NCBI GenBank assembly: GCA_964531025.1
Contig: CAZHDY010000001.1
Location: forward strand, 1,364,001 to 1,428,000
Reading direction: 5' to 3'
From: CALMEC01 sp964531025
GTDB taxonomy: Bacteria > Actinomycetota > Thermoleophilia > Miltoncostaeales > Miltoncostaeaceae
Length of the DNA stretch: 64,000 nucleotides
This document shows positions 51,955 to 59,869 of the stretch, piece after piece. A model generated the notes under the pieces. It saw only the letters and a program-made list of their open reading frames with translations. It ran no database searches and was not told the DNA's origin. The translations under genes and the position numbers were made by a program. How positions within the stretch are numbered: the stretch's first letter is position 1; each line of letters starts with the position of its first letter.

Positions 51955-52704
51955 ATGGGCAAGTTGGACAACAAGGTCGCTGTCGTCACCGGCGGCAGCA
52001 GCGGCATCGGGCTGGCGATAGCCAAGAGGTTCGTCGATGAGGGCGCGTATGTCTTCATCACCGGCCGCCGCCAGGCCGAGCTCGACAGGGCGACCGCCGA
52101 GATCGGTCGCAACGTGACCGCAGTGCAGGGTGACATCGCCAACCTCGACGATCTCGACCGACTGTGGGCCACCGTCAAGGCCGAGAAGGGGGGTGTCGAC
52201 ATCATCATCGCCAACGCCGGCTACGCTCAGCAGGTCACCTTGGCCGACGCCACGCCCGAGCATTTCGATGCCACGTTCGACATCAATGCGCGTGGAACGT
52301 TCTTCACCGTGCAGAAGGCGCTGCCGCTGCTACGCGACAACGGCTCGATCGTGACCGTGTCAAGCAGCGGCCATCTCGTCGGCATCCCGGTCTACACCGC
52401 CTACTCCGCTTCCAAGGCTGCCGTCAGGTCGTTCGCTCGGAGCTGGTCCGCGGAGCTGAAGGACCGTGGCATCCGCGTCAACAACCTCAGCCCAGGGCCG
52501 GTCGACACCCCAATCTTCGATTTCCAGTTCCCCGACAGGGAGATCGCCGACGCGGCACGGGCCCAGTTCGCCGAGGTCGTCCCCTTGGGCCGCATCGGCG
52601 GTGCCGAGGAGATCGCCAACGCAGCCCTGTTCCTCGCCTCCGACGACAGCAGCTTCGTGCTCGGCATCGACCTCCTCGCCGACGGAGGCCAGACCCAACT
52701 CTGA
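51955..52704 (+). CDS. Short-chain dehydrogenase/reductase (divergent from TetR)
   Basis: A 249-residue SDR. VVTGGSSGIGLAIAKRFVDE (residues 10-29) binds the cofactor, NAGYAQQV and SSSGHLVGIPVYTAYSASKAA give the Asn, Ser, Tyr, Lys tetrad, and LSPGPVDTPIF follows. The Arg in ITGRRQAEL suggests NADP(H). AAGGAG lies before ATG 51955. Substrate unknown. The cassette with TetR and a cyclase-like gene is a common arrangement for detoxifying or xenobiotic SDRs. Confidence 0.9.
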   Translation: MGKLDNKVAVVTGGSSGIGLAIAKRFVDEGAYVFITGRRQAELDRATAEIGRNVTAVQGDIANLDDLDRLWATVKAEKGGVDIIIANAGYAQQVTLADATPEHFDATFDINARGTFFTVQKALPLLRDNGSIVTVSSSGHLVGIPVYTAYSASKAAVRSFARSWSAELKDRGIRVNNLSPGPVDTPIFDFQFPDREIADAARAQFAEVVPLGRIGGAEEIANAALFLASDDSSFVLGIDLLADGGQTQL

Positions 52705-52732
52705 CGACGACCGCCAGCTAGGAGGACATGCC

Positions 52733-53130
52733 ATGACGAACACCACGACCGGCGATGCAGCGATCGCCGTGGTTCGCCGCAACACCGAACAGGTCCAGGG
52801 CACAGGCGACTGGGCGCTCTATGACGAGCTGTTCGACGACGCGTTCATCGACCACACCCCGCAGCCCGGCGCGGCCGCCGACAAGGCGGGGTCCTCGGCC
52901 TCTACCAGGTGATCCGCATGGCGTTCTCGGACTTCACCCCCGAGATCCCCTGACAAGTCGCAGCCGATGACATGGTCACCACGTACAAGACCTACCACGG
53001 CACTCACGACGGTGAGTTCCTCGGCATCGCCCCACCGGCAGGAGCGTCAGCTTCTCCACCGTCGATGTCATGTGTGTCGTCAACGGCGGGATCACCGGCC
53101 ACTGGGGCATGGCAACGCGAAGCCGACGAT
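52733..53130 (+). pseudogene. Decayed SnoaL-like ester cyclase gene
   Basis: AGGAGG and ATG 52733 open a frame reading VVRRNTEQVQGTGDWALYDE, LFDDAFIDHTPQPG, the start of a SnoaL-like cyclase. Near 52889 the frame shifts, then continues as LYQVIRMAFSDFTPEIP up to a TGA at 52951. Beyond it, VAADDMVTTYKTYHGTHDG continues, shifts again near 53033 to RSVSFSTVDVMCVVNGGITG, and shifts once more near 53110. At least three frameshifts and one stop make it inactive unless the sequence is wrong. Its intact ancestor was probably co-transcribed with the SDR. Confidence 0.75.
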
Positions 53131-53275
53131 CTTCAGCCCGACTCTTGGCGGGTCCACGCTGGAGAGGTGTCGGAAGCCATCGAGGCGAGCGGTCTTTCGG
53201 GCCGCCGCCCATTAGAGTCCCCCTGGTCCAGGGACCCGCGATTGCCGGCGGGTGAGCAGAGGAGACACACCACGC

Positions 53276-53896
53276 ATGGCGCGGATGCAGGTTCACGAGA
53301 AGCTCTGGCGGTACACGTCACTGGTGCGCATGTGGTCATGGGCACTCGTCGGCGTCGGCCTCGCCATGTTCATCGTCAGCATCATCACCCAGGCCGGTGG
53401 TGACACCGGCCTCTCGCTGGAGTTCATCGGGATCATGGTCGGCGTGAGCGGCCTGACCGGCGCGACCTTCTACCCGCTCCTTCGCATGTGGCTCAGGAAG
53501 ACGGCTCCGTCCGAGTACCTACCGCGCGCGAAGCGGCTCTCCGGCAAGCGCCGCCTGGAGGCGAGCCCCGGCGACTGGCGTCGCTGGGCGATGACCATGG
53601 GCCTGGGGCTCTTCATCGCCACCGTGGCGCTGCTCGGGTTCCTCATCGGTGTTCTTCGCAGCTCCGGACCGGACGGAATCGCCGAAGGCGTCGTGATCGG
53701 CGTGGTGGTGGCCTGGGGCATCGTGACCCTCGAGGACGCACGACGCATCGAGAGGATCGAGGGTGAACAGGGACGCCGGTACTTCACCTCCAGCAACCGC
53801 CCGACGGGCGCCGGAACGAAGCTCGTATGGCTGCCCACCGACCTCGTCGATGACACGGCCGATGCGACCGAGCCGGCGGGTGAGCCGACCACCTGA
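53276..53896 (+). CDS. Membrane protein of unknown function
   Basis: A 206-residue protein from ATG 53276, with AGAGGAG upstream. Four helices: WSWALVGVGLAMFIVSIITQ (20-40), LEFIGIMVGVSGLTGATFYP (48-67), WAMTMGLGLFIATVALLGFL (104-125) and EGVVIGVVVAWGIVTLEDA (136-152). An arginine-rich loop, PRAKRLSGKRRLEASPGDWR, lies between helices 2 and 3. The soluble tail ends with Thr/Asp-rich sequence. Family not recognised. Confidence 0.65.
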   Translation: MARMQVHEKLWRYTSLVRMWSWALVGVGLAMFIVSIITQAGGDTGLSLEFIGIMVGVSGLTGATFYPLLRMWLRKTAPSEYLPRAKRLSGKRRLEASPGDWRRWAMTMGLGLFIATVALLGFLIGVLRSSGPDGIAEGVVIGVVVAWGIVTLEDARRIERIEGEQGRRYFTSSNRPTGAGTKLVWLPTDLVDDTADATEPAGEPTT

Positions 53897-53929
53897 CCGG
53901 CGGATCATCTGGCCTGGCCAGGTAGGCGG

Positions 53930-54440
53930 ACACCCACCGCCGTATGTCGCATCCAACGGTCCGCGACGCCGGCCGCACCAGAGGCCCCGCGCGACGCGAC
54001 AGCGCCCGAAGGATCAACGGCAACAGCGGATTCCCTGATCGCGATCCGGGCCTCTCGTGGCGATCTTTCGCGGGCTGTTGGGTGCGGGCAGGGTTGGTCC
54101 TGCTGTACACGGGCCAACCGTCGGTCCTACAGGCGCGTCCTGGGACTGGCGGAAGGGCTATCCACCCACCCGCCCCGGCCAACCGCCAGTCCCTCCTACG
54201 TCGGGCCTCACGTGATGATCCTTCGCCGGTGGTTGGGTGCGGGCAGGGTTGGTCCTGCCGTACATGGACGAACCGTTGGTCCCTGAATACGTGATCAAGG
54301 ATCGACGGCAGGTGCGTGTGTGCCCGCACCCAACGCTCAAACGATCCCGGCCGAATGTGAGGCCCCGCGCGAAGCCCGGGGACTGGCGGCTGGACGGGGT
54401 GGGCGGGAGGATCGTCGTCGCCAGTCCCAGGGCTGCGCCC
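53930..54440. repeat. Repeat family B, locus 3 (two hairpins plus decayed part)
   Basis: The 620-base space before trxB holds hairpins 54142-54193 and 54379-54428. Linkers TTGGGTGCGGGCAGGGTTGG (54233 and 54079), GTGTGCCCGCACCCAAC (54318) and GATGATCCTTCGCCGG (54212) match those of the other loci. Bases 53930-54075 show a weaker, older copy (CATCCAACGGTCC, AGAGGCCCCGCGCGA). A ready promoter for trxB lies after it, with the CstR-type palindrome. Confidence 0.75.
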
Positions 54441-54480
54441 GCTCGGGGAACACGGCACGCTGCCCCCGCCACGCGCTACC

Positions 54481-54496
54481 ATACCCAGCTGGGTAT
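54481..54496. promoter_or_regulatory. CstR/CsoR-type operator upstream of trxB
   Basis: ATACCC-AGCT-GGGTAT, a perfect 16-base palindrome, 20 bases before the trxB start. The half sites are identical to those at 45346-45361. The operon it precedes ends with a CsoR/CstR-family gene, so autoregulation is likely. Confidence 0.75.
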
Positions 54497-54516
54497 CACC
54501 GGAAGGGAAGGGCAGC

Positions 54517-55461
54517 GTGGCAGAGACGCACAAGGTCATCATCATCGGAAGCGGCCCGGCGGGGCTCACCGCCGCCATCTACGCGGCACGGGCCAACCTG
54601 TCGCCCGTCCTCATCGAGGGCTGGGGTGCCGGCGGCCAGCTGATGCTGACGACGGACGTCGAGAACTTCCCCGGGTTCCCGGAGGGCATCCAGGGCCCGG
54701 AGCTCATGAACAACGTCCGCGCACAGGCCGAGCGCTTCGGCACCACCATCATCACCGCCGACGTCACCCGTGTGGACCTCTCCGAGCGTCCGTTCGGCGT
54801 CTGGGTGGGTGACGACGAGTACCGGGCCGAGTCCGTGATCATCTCCACCGGTGCGTCCGCCCGGTGGCTGGACGTGCCCGGCGAGGAGAAGCTCCGGGGC
54901 CACGGCGTGTCGTCGTGCGCCACCTGTGACGGCTTCTTCTTCAAGGACCGACACGTGGCGATCGTCGGCGGCGGCGACTCGGCCGCCGAGGAGGCGCTCT
55001 ACCTGTCGCGCATCGCCTCGAAGGTCACGCTGATCCACCGTCGCGACGCGCTGCGGGCGTCGAAGATCATGGCCGACCGCGTGCTGGCCGCCGACAACAT
55101 CGACCTGCGCTGGAACTCGGTCGTCGCCGAGATCCTGGGCGACACCGTCGTGGAGGGCGTACGCCTGGAGGACACGGTCACCGGTGAGTCGAGCACGATC
55201 GACCTCGCCGCCGTGTTCGTCGCGATCGGGCACACCCCCAACACCTCCATATTCGAGGGCCAGATCGCCCTCGACGACGAGGGGTACATCACGGGCGACG
55301 GCACCTCCACCAGCGTGGAGGGCGTCTTCGTCGCCGGTGACGTGAAGGACCGCGAGTACCGCCAGGCGATCACCGCCGCGGGCAGCGGCTGCATGGCCGC
55401 CATCGACGCGGAGCGCTGGCTCGAGATCGGCGCCCCGTCACCCGCAGGCACCGCAAGCTGA
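54517..55461 (+). CDS. trxB: Thioredoxin reductase
   Basis: A 314-residue flavoprotein. IIGSGPAGLTAAIYAARANL (9-28) binds FAD, the redox pair is CATC at C134-C137, GGGDSAAEEALYLSRIASKV binds NADPH, and GVFVAGDVKDREYRQAITAAG is the second FAD block. It reduces thioredoxin with NADPH. Start GTG 54517 has GGAAGGGAAGGG upstream. First of a four-gene operon with thioredoxin, FmdB and a CstR-like repressor. Confidence 0.97.
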   Translation: MAETHKVIIIGSGPAGLTAAIYAARANLSPVLIEGWGAGGQLMLTTDVENFPGFPEGIQGPELMNNVRAQAERFGTTIITADVTRVDLSERPFGVWVGDDEYRAESVIISTGASARWLDVPGEEKLRGHGVSSCATCDGFFFKDRHVAIVGGGDSAAEEALYLSRIASKVTLIHRRDALRASKIMADRVLAADNIDLRWNSVVAEILGDTVVEGVRLEDTVTGESSTIDLAAVFVAIGHTPNTSIFEGQIALDDEGYITGDGTSTSVEGVFVAGDVKDREYRQAITAAGSGCMAAIDAERWLEIGAPSPAGTAS

Positions 55462-55490
55462 ACCCAAACGCAAATGCGAAAGGACCACAC

Positions 55491-55808
55491 GTGGCCGACG
55501 TCATCGAAATCACCGACGACAACTTCCAGGGGCTCGTCCTCGAGAGCGACAAGCCCGTCATCATCGACTTCTGGGCGGAGTGGTGCGGACCGTGCCGCGC
55601 GATCGCCCCGATCATCCAGGAGATCGCCGACGCGCACGACGACGTGGTCGTCGGAAAGCTCGACACCGATGCCAACAAGGTGACCGCACAGCGCTACGGC
55701 GTCATGTCGATCCCCTTCATCGCCCGCTTCGAGAACGGCAACCTGACCAAGCAGGCGCTCGGCCTCATGCCCCGCGCGATGCTGGAAGACAAGCTCGGCC
55801 TGGCCTGA
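55491..55808 (+). CDS. trxA: Thioredoxin
   Basis: A 105-residue thioredoxin. The redox motif WCGPC stands at residues 31-35 in IIDFWAEWCGPCRAIAP. YGVMSIPFIARFENG carries the cis-Pro. GTG 55491, 29 bases after trxB, is the start. Reduced by TrxB, it probably serves the peroxiredoxin and CcdA elsewhere in the window. Confidence 0.97.
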   Translation: MADVIEITDDNFQGLVLESDKPVIIDFWAEWCGPCRAIAPIIQEIADAHDDVVVGKLDTDANKVTAQRYGVMSIPFIARFENGNLTKQALGLMPRAMLEDKLGLA

Positions 55809-55812
55809 TCCG

Positions 55813-56052
55813 ATGCCCTCCTACGATCTCTCCTGCCCCAGCTGTGGCGCCGAGTTCGAGGTGTTCCGCCAGGGGTTCCTGCGGGACGACGACCGTGTCT
55901 GCCCGAGCTGCGGCGCCGAGGCCGAGCAGATGGTCACGCAGTTCGTGACGTCGCGTCCCCGCAGGGGGGCTCCCCAGGTCGATCCCGGACCGAGCCCGGT
56001 TCGCGCGGGTGGCGGCGGCTGCGGCCCCAGCTGCGGATGCGGAGGCCACTGA
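55813..56052 (+). CDS. FmdB-family zinc ribbon protein
   Basis: A 79-residue protein. The N-terminal ribbon YDLSCPSCGAEFEVF and VCPSCGAEAEQMV supplies four zinc-binding cysteines in the FmdB spacing. The tail, GGGGCGPSCGCGGH, is a Gly/Cys-rich cluster that could bind metal. Function of the family is not well known. It starts four bases after trxA and its stop overlaps the next ATG (TGATG), which fits one operon. Confidence 0.88.
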   Translation: MPSYDLSCPSCGAEFEVFRQGFLRDDDRVCPSCGAEAEQMVTQFVTSRPRRGAPQVDPGPSPVRAGGGGCGPSCGCGGH

Positions 56053-56342
56053 TGGCGACCACGGAGAAGACGGAGAAAGCGGACGGCCGCCAGCAGCTCA
56101 TCACGCGGCTGAAGCGGGCCGAGGGCCAGCTACGCGGCGTTCAACGGATGCTCGACGAGGGCGCCGAGTGCCGCAGCGTCCTCACCCAGCTGGCGGCCGC
56201 CAAGGCGGCCATCGACCAGGTGGGCCTGCTGCTCATGACCGAACAGCTGCGCACCTGTATCGCCGAGGGTGGCGAGAGCTGTGAGGCGGACTTCGACGCC
56301 GCCATGGACACCCTCCTGCGTCACGTGACACTGGCGCACTGA
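56052..56342 (+). CDS. cstR: CsoR/CstR-family repressor, persulfide-sensor-like
   Basis: A 96-residue all-helix repressor. ITRLKRAEGQLRGVQRML (17-34) is the family helix. C40 and C69 stand 29 residues apart, as the two cysteines of Staphylococcus CstR do. The copper-ligand histidine of CsoR falls at Q65 here (TEQLRTC), so copper sensing is unlikely and persulfide sensing is favoured. A third Cys (C77) follows. It probably binds ATACCC-N4-GGGTAT before trxB and DUF302. ATG 56052 overlaps the fmdB stop by one base. Confidence 0.88.
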   Translation: MATTEKTEKADGRQQLITRLKRAEGQLRGVQRMLDEGAECRSVLTQLAAAKAAIDQVGLLLMTEQLRTCIAEGGESCEADFDAAMDTLLRHVTLAH

Positions 56343-56356
56343 CCCGATCGACGGGC

Positions 56357-56377
56357 GGGCGGGCCACGGGTCCGCCC
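56357..56377 (+). terminator. Hairpin terminator after cstR
   Basis: GGGCGGGCC (56357-56365) pairs with GGTCCGCCC (56369-56377), nine pairs with one G-U, around loop ACG, 14 bases after the cstR stop. It also faces the convergent HAD gene. Confidence 0.65.
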
Positions 56378-56396
56378 CCTTCCGGTCGGCGTGCGG

Positions 56397-57128
56397 TCAG
56401 CCGGCGGGTGAGGCGTCGCCTCGTATCGCGAGAGAGGTCGTGGCCACCAGGTCCGCGACCTCGGTGAGCGACCGCACCGTGATCAGCTCCGGATCGGGAT
56501 CGACCTGGGCATCACGCTCAAGGAGCACCGGACGGATCCCGGCGGCGAGGGCACCCATCACGTCCTCGTCACGGCGGTCGCCACAGTGGAGGGCAGCGGA
56601 GGGTTCCACGCCGAGCTCGTCGAGCGCGGCGGTGAATATCGCGGTATCGGGTTTGCGCGAACCGACCACGGCGCTCGCGACCGTCACGTCCACGAGCCGG
56701 GCGAGGCCGGTGTCCTCGAGCACCTCGGTCAGGCTGACATCGAAGTTGCTGACCACACCGATGCGGACCCCGATGTCGCGCAGACGCTCCAAGGTCGGCA
56801 CGGCATCATCGAACGGCTCGTACTGGAGACTGTCCACGAGGACGCGCGTCGCATCGGCCGTGGACGGCGGGTTCGGCAGCGTCGAGCAGAACACCTCGGC
56901 GCACTGGCGCCGAAGCGCCGCCAGCGACGCGGCATCGCGGCCCGTGTCCTGCTTGCGCCGGTAGTACGCCACCTCGGTCAGAAGCGCCGAGGCCACCGCG
57001 GACGGCGGGTTGGGAGCGCCGACCTCCTCGAGCGCGGCCACGAGCGCGCGAACCGGCTTGTGGAGCGTGATGAGGGTGCCGAACGCGTCGAAGAGGACGG
57101 CGGCGATCGCGTCGCGGGAATCGGTCAC
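56397..57128 (-). CDS. HAD-superfamily hydrolase (IA, haloacid dehalogenase-like)
   Basis: A 243-residue hydrolase. VLFDAFGTLITLHKP (nucleophile D15-type), IGVVSNFDVS (motif II), GSRKPDTAIF (motif III Lys), and HCGDRRDEDVMGALAAGI (motif IV) are all present, with an alpha-helical cap (residues 25-110). Relatives are phosphoglycolate- or haloacid-type phosphatases. Substrate unknown. GTG 57128 is the start. Confidence 0.87.
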   Translation of the reverse strand: MTDSRDAIAAVLFDAFGTLITLHKPVRALVAALEEVGAPNPPSAVASALLTEVAYYRRKQDTGRDAASLAALRRQCAEVFCSTLPNPPSTADATRVLVDSLQYEPFDDAVPTLERLRDIGVRIGVVSNFDVSLTEVLEDTGLARLVDVTVASAVVGSRKPDTAIFTAALDELGVEPSAALHCGDRRDEDVMGALAAGIRPVLLERDAQVDPDPELITVRSLTEVADLVATTSLAIRGDASPAG

Positions 57129-57276
57129 AGGACGGATGATGGCATGCCGACCCCGGTTTCACCGAACGCATCCTGAAGATTCGACAGAAGGGCCGCGGAG
57201 CGTGCCGGACCCGTTCGACCGGTGGGGGCACCGTCGCTATACTTCCGCGGATTACAGGCGTTTGCGGGAGGAACGG

Positions 57277-57750
57277 GTGCACAAGCGGCGCCGGCGATAC
57301 ATCGTCGCCGCCATCGCCATCGGGGTCATCGTGGCGACCTGGGGACCATCCCTCGTGGCACGTCGCTATACCCATGACGCGCAACCGATCAACTTCACGT
57401 CCCGACCGGACAAGGGGTGGCGTTTTCTCTATGACGCGACACGCGAGGCACGACGAGCACGGGCCGGCACCGAAGGAACAGCCCGCACGGTGGCGAACCG
57501 CACCTGGCGGAACATCGTCGACCACGTCGATCTCGTGTACCTGGAGAAACCGGTGACCATCCCCATTCCTGACGGCGGCGTCTCGGTGGCGGCCCACCGC
57601 CGCACCGTCGCACCACGCTCGCCGTTCACCTGGTTCGTCTACGGCCGTCTCGGGTCGGAGACCTCGCAGGTCGTCGGCCTGATCGACGCCCGTTCGGGAC
57701 GGGTCATCTGGGACCTCCGCCGGGTCCGTTCACAGGGAGTGCCCGTTTGA
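57277..57750 (+). CDS. Single-helix membrane protein preceding the PBP gene
   Basis: A 157-residue protein from GTG 57277, with GGGAGG about 5 bases upstream. A basic start (VHKRRRRY) is followed by a helix at residues 9-25 (IVAAIAIGVIVATWGPSLVA). The rest is extracytoplasmic. GLIDARSGRVIWDLRRV near the end suggests a beta-rich domain. GTG 57202 would add 25 residues and is possible. The stop overlaps the PBP start (TTGA), so the two are coupled and may act together at the wall. Confidence 0.65.
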   Translation: MHKRRRRYIVAAIAIGVIVATWGPSLVARRYTHDAQPINFTSRPDKGWRFLYDATREARRARAGTEGTARTVANRTWRNIVDHVDLVYLEKPVTIPIPDGGVSVAAHRRTVAPRSPFTWFVYGRLGSETSQVVGLIDARSGRVIWDLRRVRSQGVPV

Positions 57751-59831
57751 GCCTCATCGGACGAAACCGCAGGGTCCGCCGCCGCGACATCCAGCGCATC
57801 ATCTGGACGGCGGTCGGCGGCGTGCTCGCATCCAGCACGCTGGTCGCCGCCCACTCGTTCACCCTCGTCCGTGACTCGTTGCGCCAGGAGAAGTGCGACG
57901 AGCTCACCCTCGGGCAGAACACCCGGGTCTACGACCGCAACCAGAAGGAACTCGCCACGATCGCATCCACGCAGAACCGCGATCCCGTGTCGTTGCAACG
58001 GATGCCGAAGCACCTGATCCAGGCGACCGTCTCGATCGAGGACAAGGACTTCTACAAGCACAAGGGCCTCGACTACGAGCGCATCGCCGGCGCGTTCGTC
58101 AACGAGATCCGAAGCGGCGACGACGGCGGCCGCCAGGGTGGATCCACCATCACCATGCAGCTGATGAAGAACCTCTGCCACCCGGGCGAGGACCGTGACT
58201 GGAGCAACAAGCTCTCGGAGGCCTACTTCGCCGACCAGTACGAGAAGAAGCACTCGAAGGACGCCATCCTCCAGCGCTACCTCAACAGCGTCTTCCTCGG
58301 CAACAACGCGGTCGGGGTGGAGGCCGCCTCGCAGATCTACTTCGATCGCCCGGTGAACACCATCACCCTGGCCCAGGCCGCGCTCCTCGCCGGCCTGCCC
58401 CAGGCACCCAGCGCATACGACCCCTTCAAGAACCCGAAGGACGCCAAGGCGCGCCGCAACCTCGTGCTGAGCGAGATGGCGAAGGACGGCTACATCACCC
58501 CGGAGAAGGCGGAGCAGACGAAGGCACTGGGCCTTCAGCTGAAGCGCGGCACATACCTCGAGGAACGGAAAGAGGGCTACTTCGTCGACTACGTCGAGGC
58601 GCACCTCGTGCGGGCGATGGGCAAGGAACAGGTGAAGAACGGCGGGTACCGCGTCTACACCACGATCAACCCCCGTCTTCAGTCGGTCGCGCGCAACGCC
58701 ATGCGGAACGTGCTGGGCCAGTACTACCCCAACGGGGGACCGCAGGCCGCGCTCGTCATGATGGACGTCAACACAGGCCGCATCCTGGCGATGGCATCGA
58801 CGATGACGTACAACAAGGACAGCCGCATCGGCAAGTTCGACATCGCCGGATCGGGTCGCCGCCAGGCGGGGTCCACCTACAAGACCTTCGTCCTCACGGC
58901 CGCACTGGACAAGGGCTACAGCCCGAACATGACCTACTACAGCGTCTCGGGACTCCGCATCCCCGGAAGCACCTGCGCCGGGTCCGGTGTCGGCACCCAT
59001 CCGGGGGTCAAGACGTTCTCCGGTTCCAGCGGCGGCGCAAAGGATCTCGTCAGTGCGACCACGTCGTCCGACAACAGCGTCTATGCGCAGCTGACCTGCG
59101 ACATCGGACCCAAGACCGTGTACGACATGGCCAAGAAGATGGGCGTCACCTCACAGCTCGACAGCGACCAGTACAACATCTCCCTCGGGCTCGGCGGTCT
59201 CGGCAGGGGCGTCAGCGTGCTCGACATGGCGCGCGCCTACGCACCGCTGGCCAACGGCGGCTTCCGCGTGGACCCGCTCCCGATCACGCGCCTCAGCCGC
59301 GTCGGCGGCAAGTCGCGGGTCTTCACGCCGAAGCGCAAGAAGATCCTGTCGGACGGCGTCACGGCCAAGGTCACCGAGATCCTCCGTGCCAACGTCACCG
59401 GCGGTACCGGCACCAAGGCCAACCTGCCGAACGTGCCCGTGGCCGGTAAGACCGGTACGACCGACCAGGCCACGGACGTGTGGTTCGTCGGATACACGCC
59501 CAAGTACGTGACCGCCGTCTGGGTCGGGTACCCCGAGAGCAACATCTCGCTCGGCAACCAGCAGGGCGGCCGCGCGCCGGCCACGATATGGGGCGACTTC
59601 ATGAGGGAGGTCACGAAGGGCCAGTCGAACCAGGCCTTCCCGACGCCCAAGGAGGCCTTCGTCCCGACCATCTCCTCCACCTACTGGACGAGCCACGGTT
59701 CCGCTTACGCGAAACCGAAGGAGGAGCCGAAGTCCGAGGCGACGCCGTCGACGCCGACGACCCCGGTCACACCCGAGCCCGCCGACGCAGGTGCCGCGGG
59801 CGGCACAGCGGGCGGAGCGACCACGCCCTAG
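57747..59831 (+). CDS. Class A penicillin-binding protein (glycosyltransferase/transpeptidase)
   Basis: A 694-residue peptidoglycan synthase. The helix is at 17-36. The GT51 domain has E98 in SIEDKDFYKHKGLDY and GGSTITMQLMKNL (131-143). The transpeptidase has S376 and K379 in AGSTYKTF, SDN at 441-443 and KTGTT at 568-572. The tail is Pro/Thr-rich and ends with Ala/Gly. Start TTG 57747 overlaps the upstream stop. The stop TAG opens repeat family A copy 5. It builds wall glycan and links peptides, the usual target of beta-lactams. Confidence 0.95.
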   Translation: MSLIGRNRRVRRRDIQRIIWTAVGGVLASSTLVAAHSFTLVRDSLRQEKCDELTLGQNTRVYDRNQKELATIASTQNRDPVSLQRMPKHLIQATVSIEDKDFYKHKGLDYERIAGAFVNEIRSGDDGGRQGGSTITMQLMKNLCHPGEDRDWSNKLSEAYFADQYEKKHSKDAILQRYLNSVFLGNNAVGVEAASQIYFDRPVNTITLAQAALLAGLPQAPSAYDPFKNPKDAKARRNLVLSEMAKDGYITPEKAEQTKALGLQLKRGTYLEERKEGYFVDYVEAHLVRAMGKEQVKNGGYRVYTTINPRLQSVARNAMRNVLGQYYPNGGPQAALVMMDVNTGRILAMASTMTYNKDSRIGKFDIAGSGRRQAGSTYKTFVLTAALDKGYSPNMTYYSVSGLRIPGSTCAGSGVGTHPGVKTFSGSSGGAKDLVSATTSSDNSVYAQLTCDIGPKTVYDMAKKMGVTSQLDSDQYNISLGLGGLGRGVSVLDMARAYAPLANGGFRVDPLPITRLSRVGGKSRVFTPKRKKILSDGVTAKVTEILRANVTGGTGTKANLPNVPVAGKTGTTDQATDVWFVGYTPKYVTAVWVGYPESNISLGNQQGGRAPATIWGDFMREVTKGQSNQAFPTPKEAFVPTISSTYWTSHGSAYAKPKEEPKSEATPSTPTTPVTPEPADAGAAGGTAGGATTP

Positions 59832-59854
59832 GTGATTGATTCCGTGAGATCACG
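59829..59854 (+). repeat. Repeat family A, copy 5 (short form)
   Basis: TAGGTGATTGATTCC (59829-59843) starts at the PBP stop codon and runs into the palindrome CGTGA-GA-TCACG (59843-59854), 15 bases before the next ATG. Layout matches copy 4 at 39002. Confidence 0.55.
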
Positions 59855-59869
59855 CATCTGAATGTCGCG

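Noticed and set aside
52967..53403. Small plus-strand frames after the SDR as separate genes
   Set aside because: They are fragments of one cyclase-like gene split by frameshifts, plus unrelated antisense reading.
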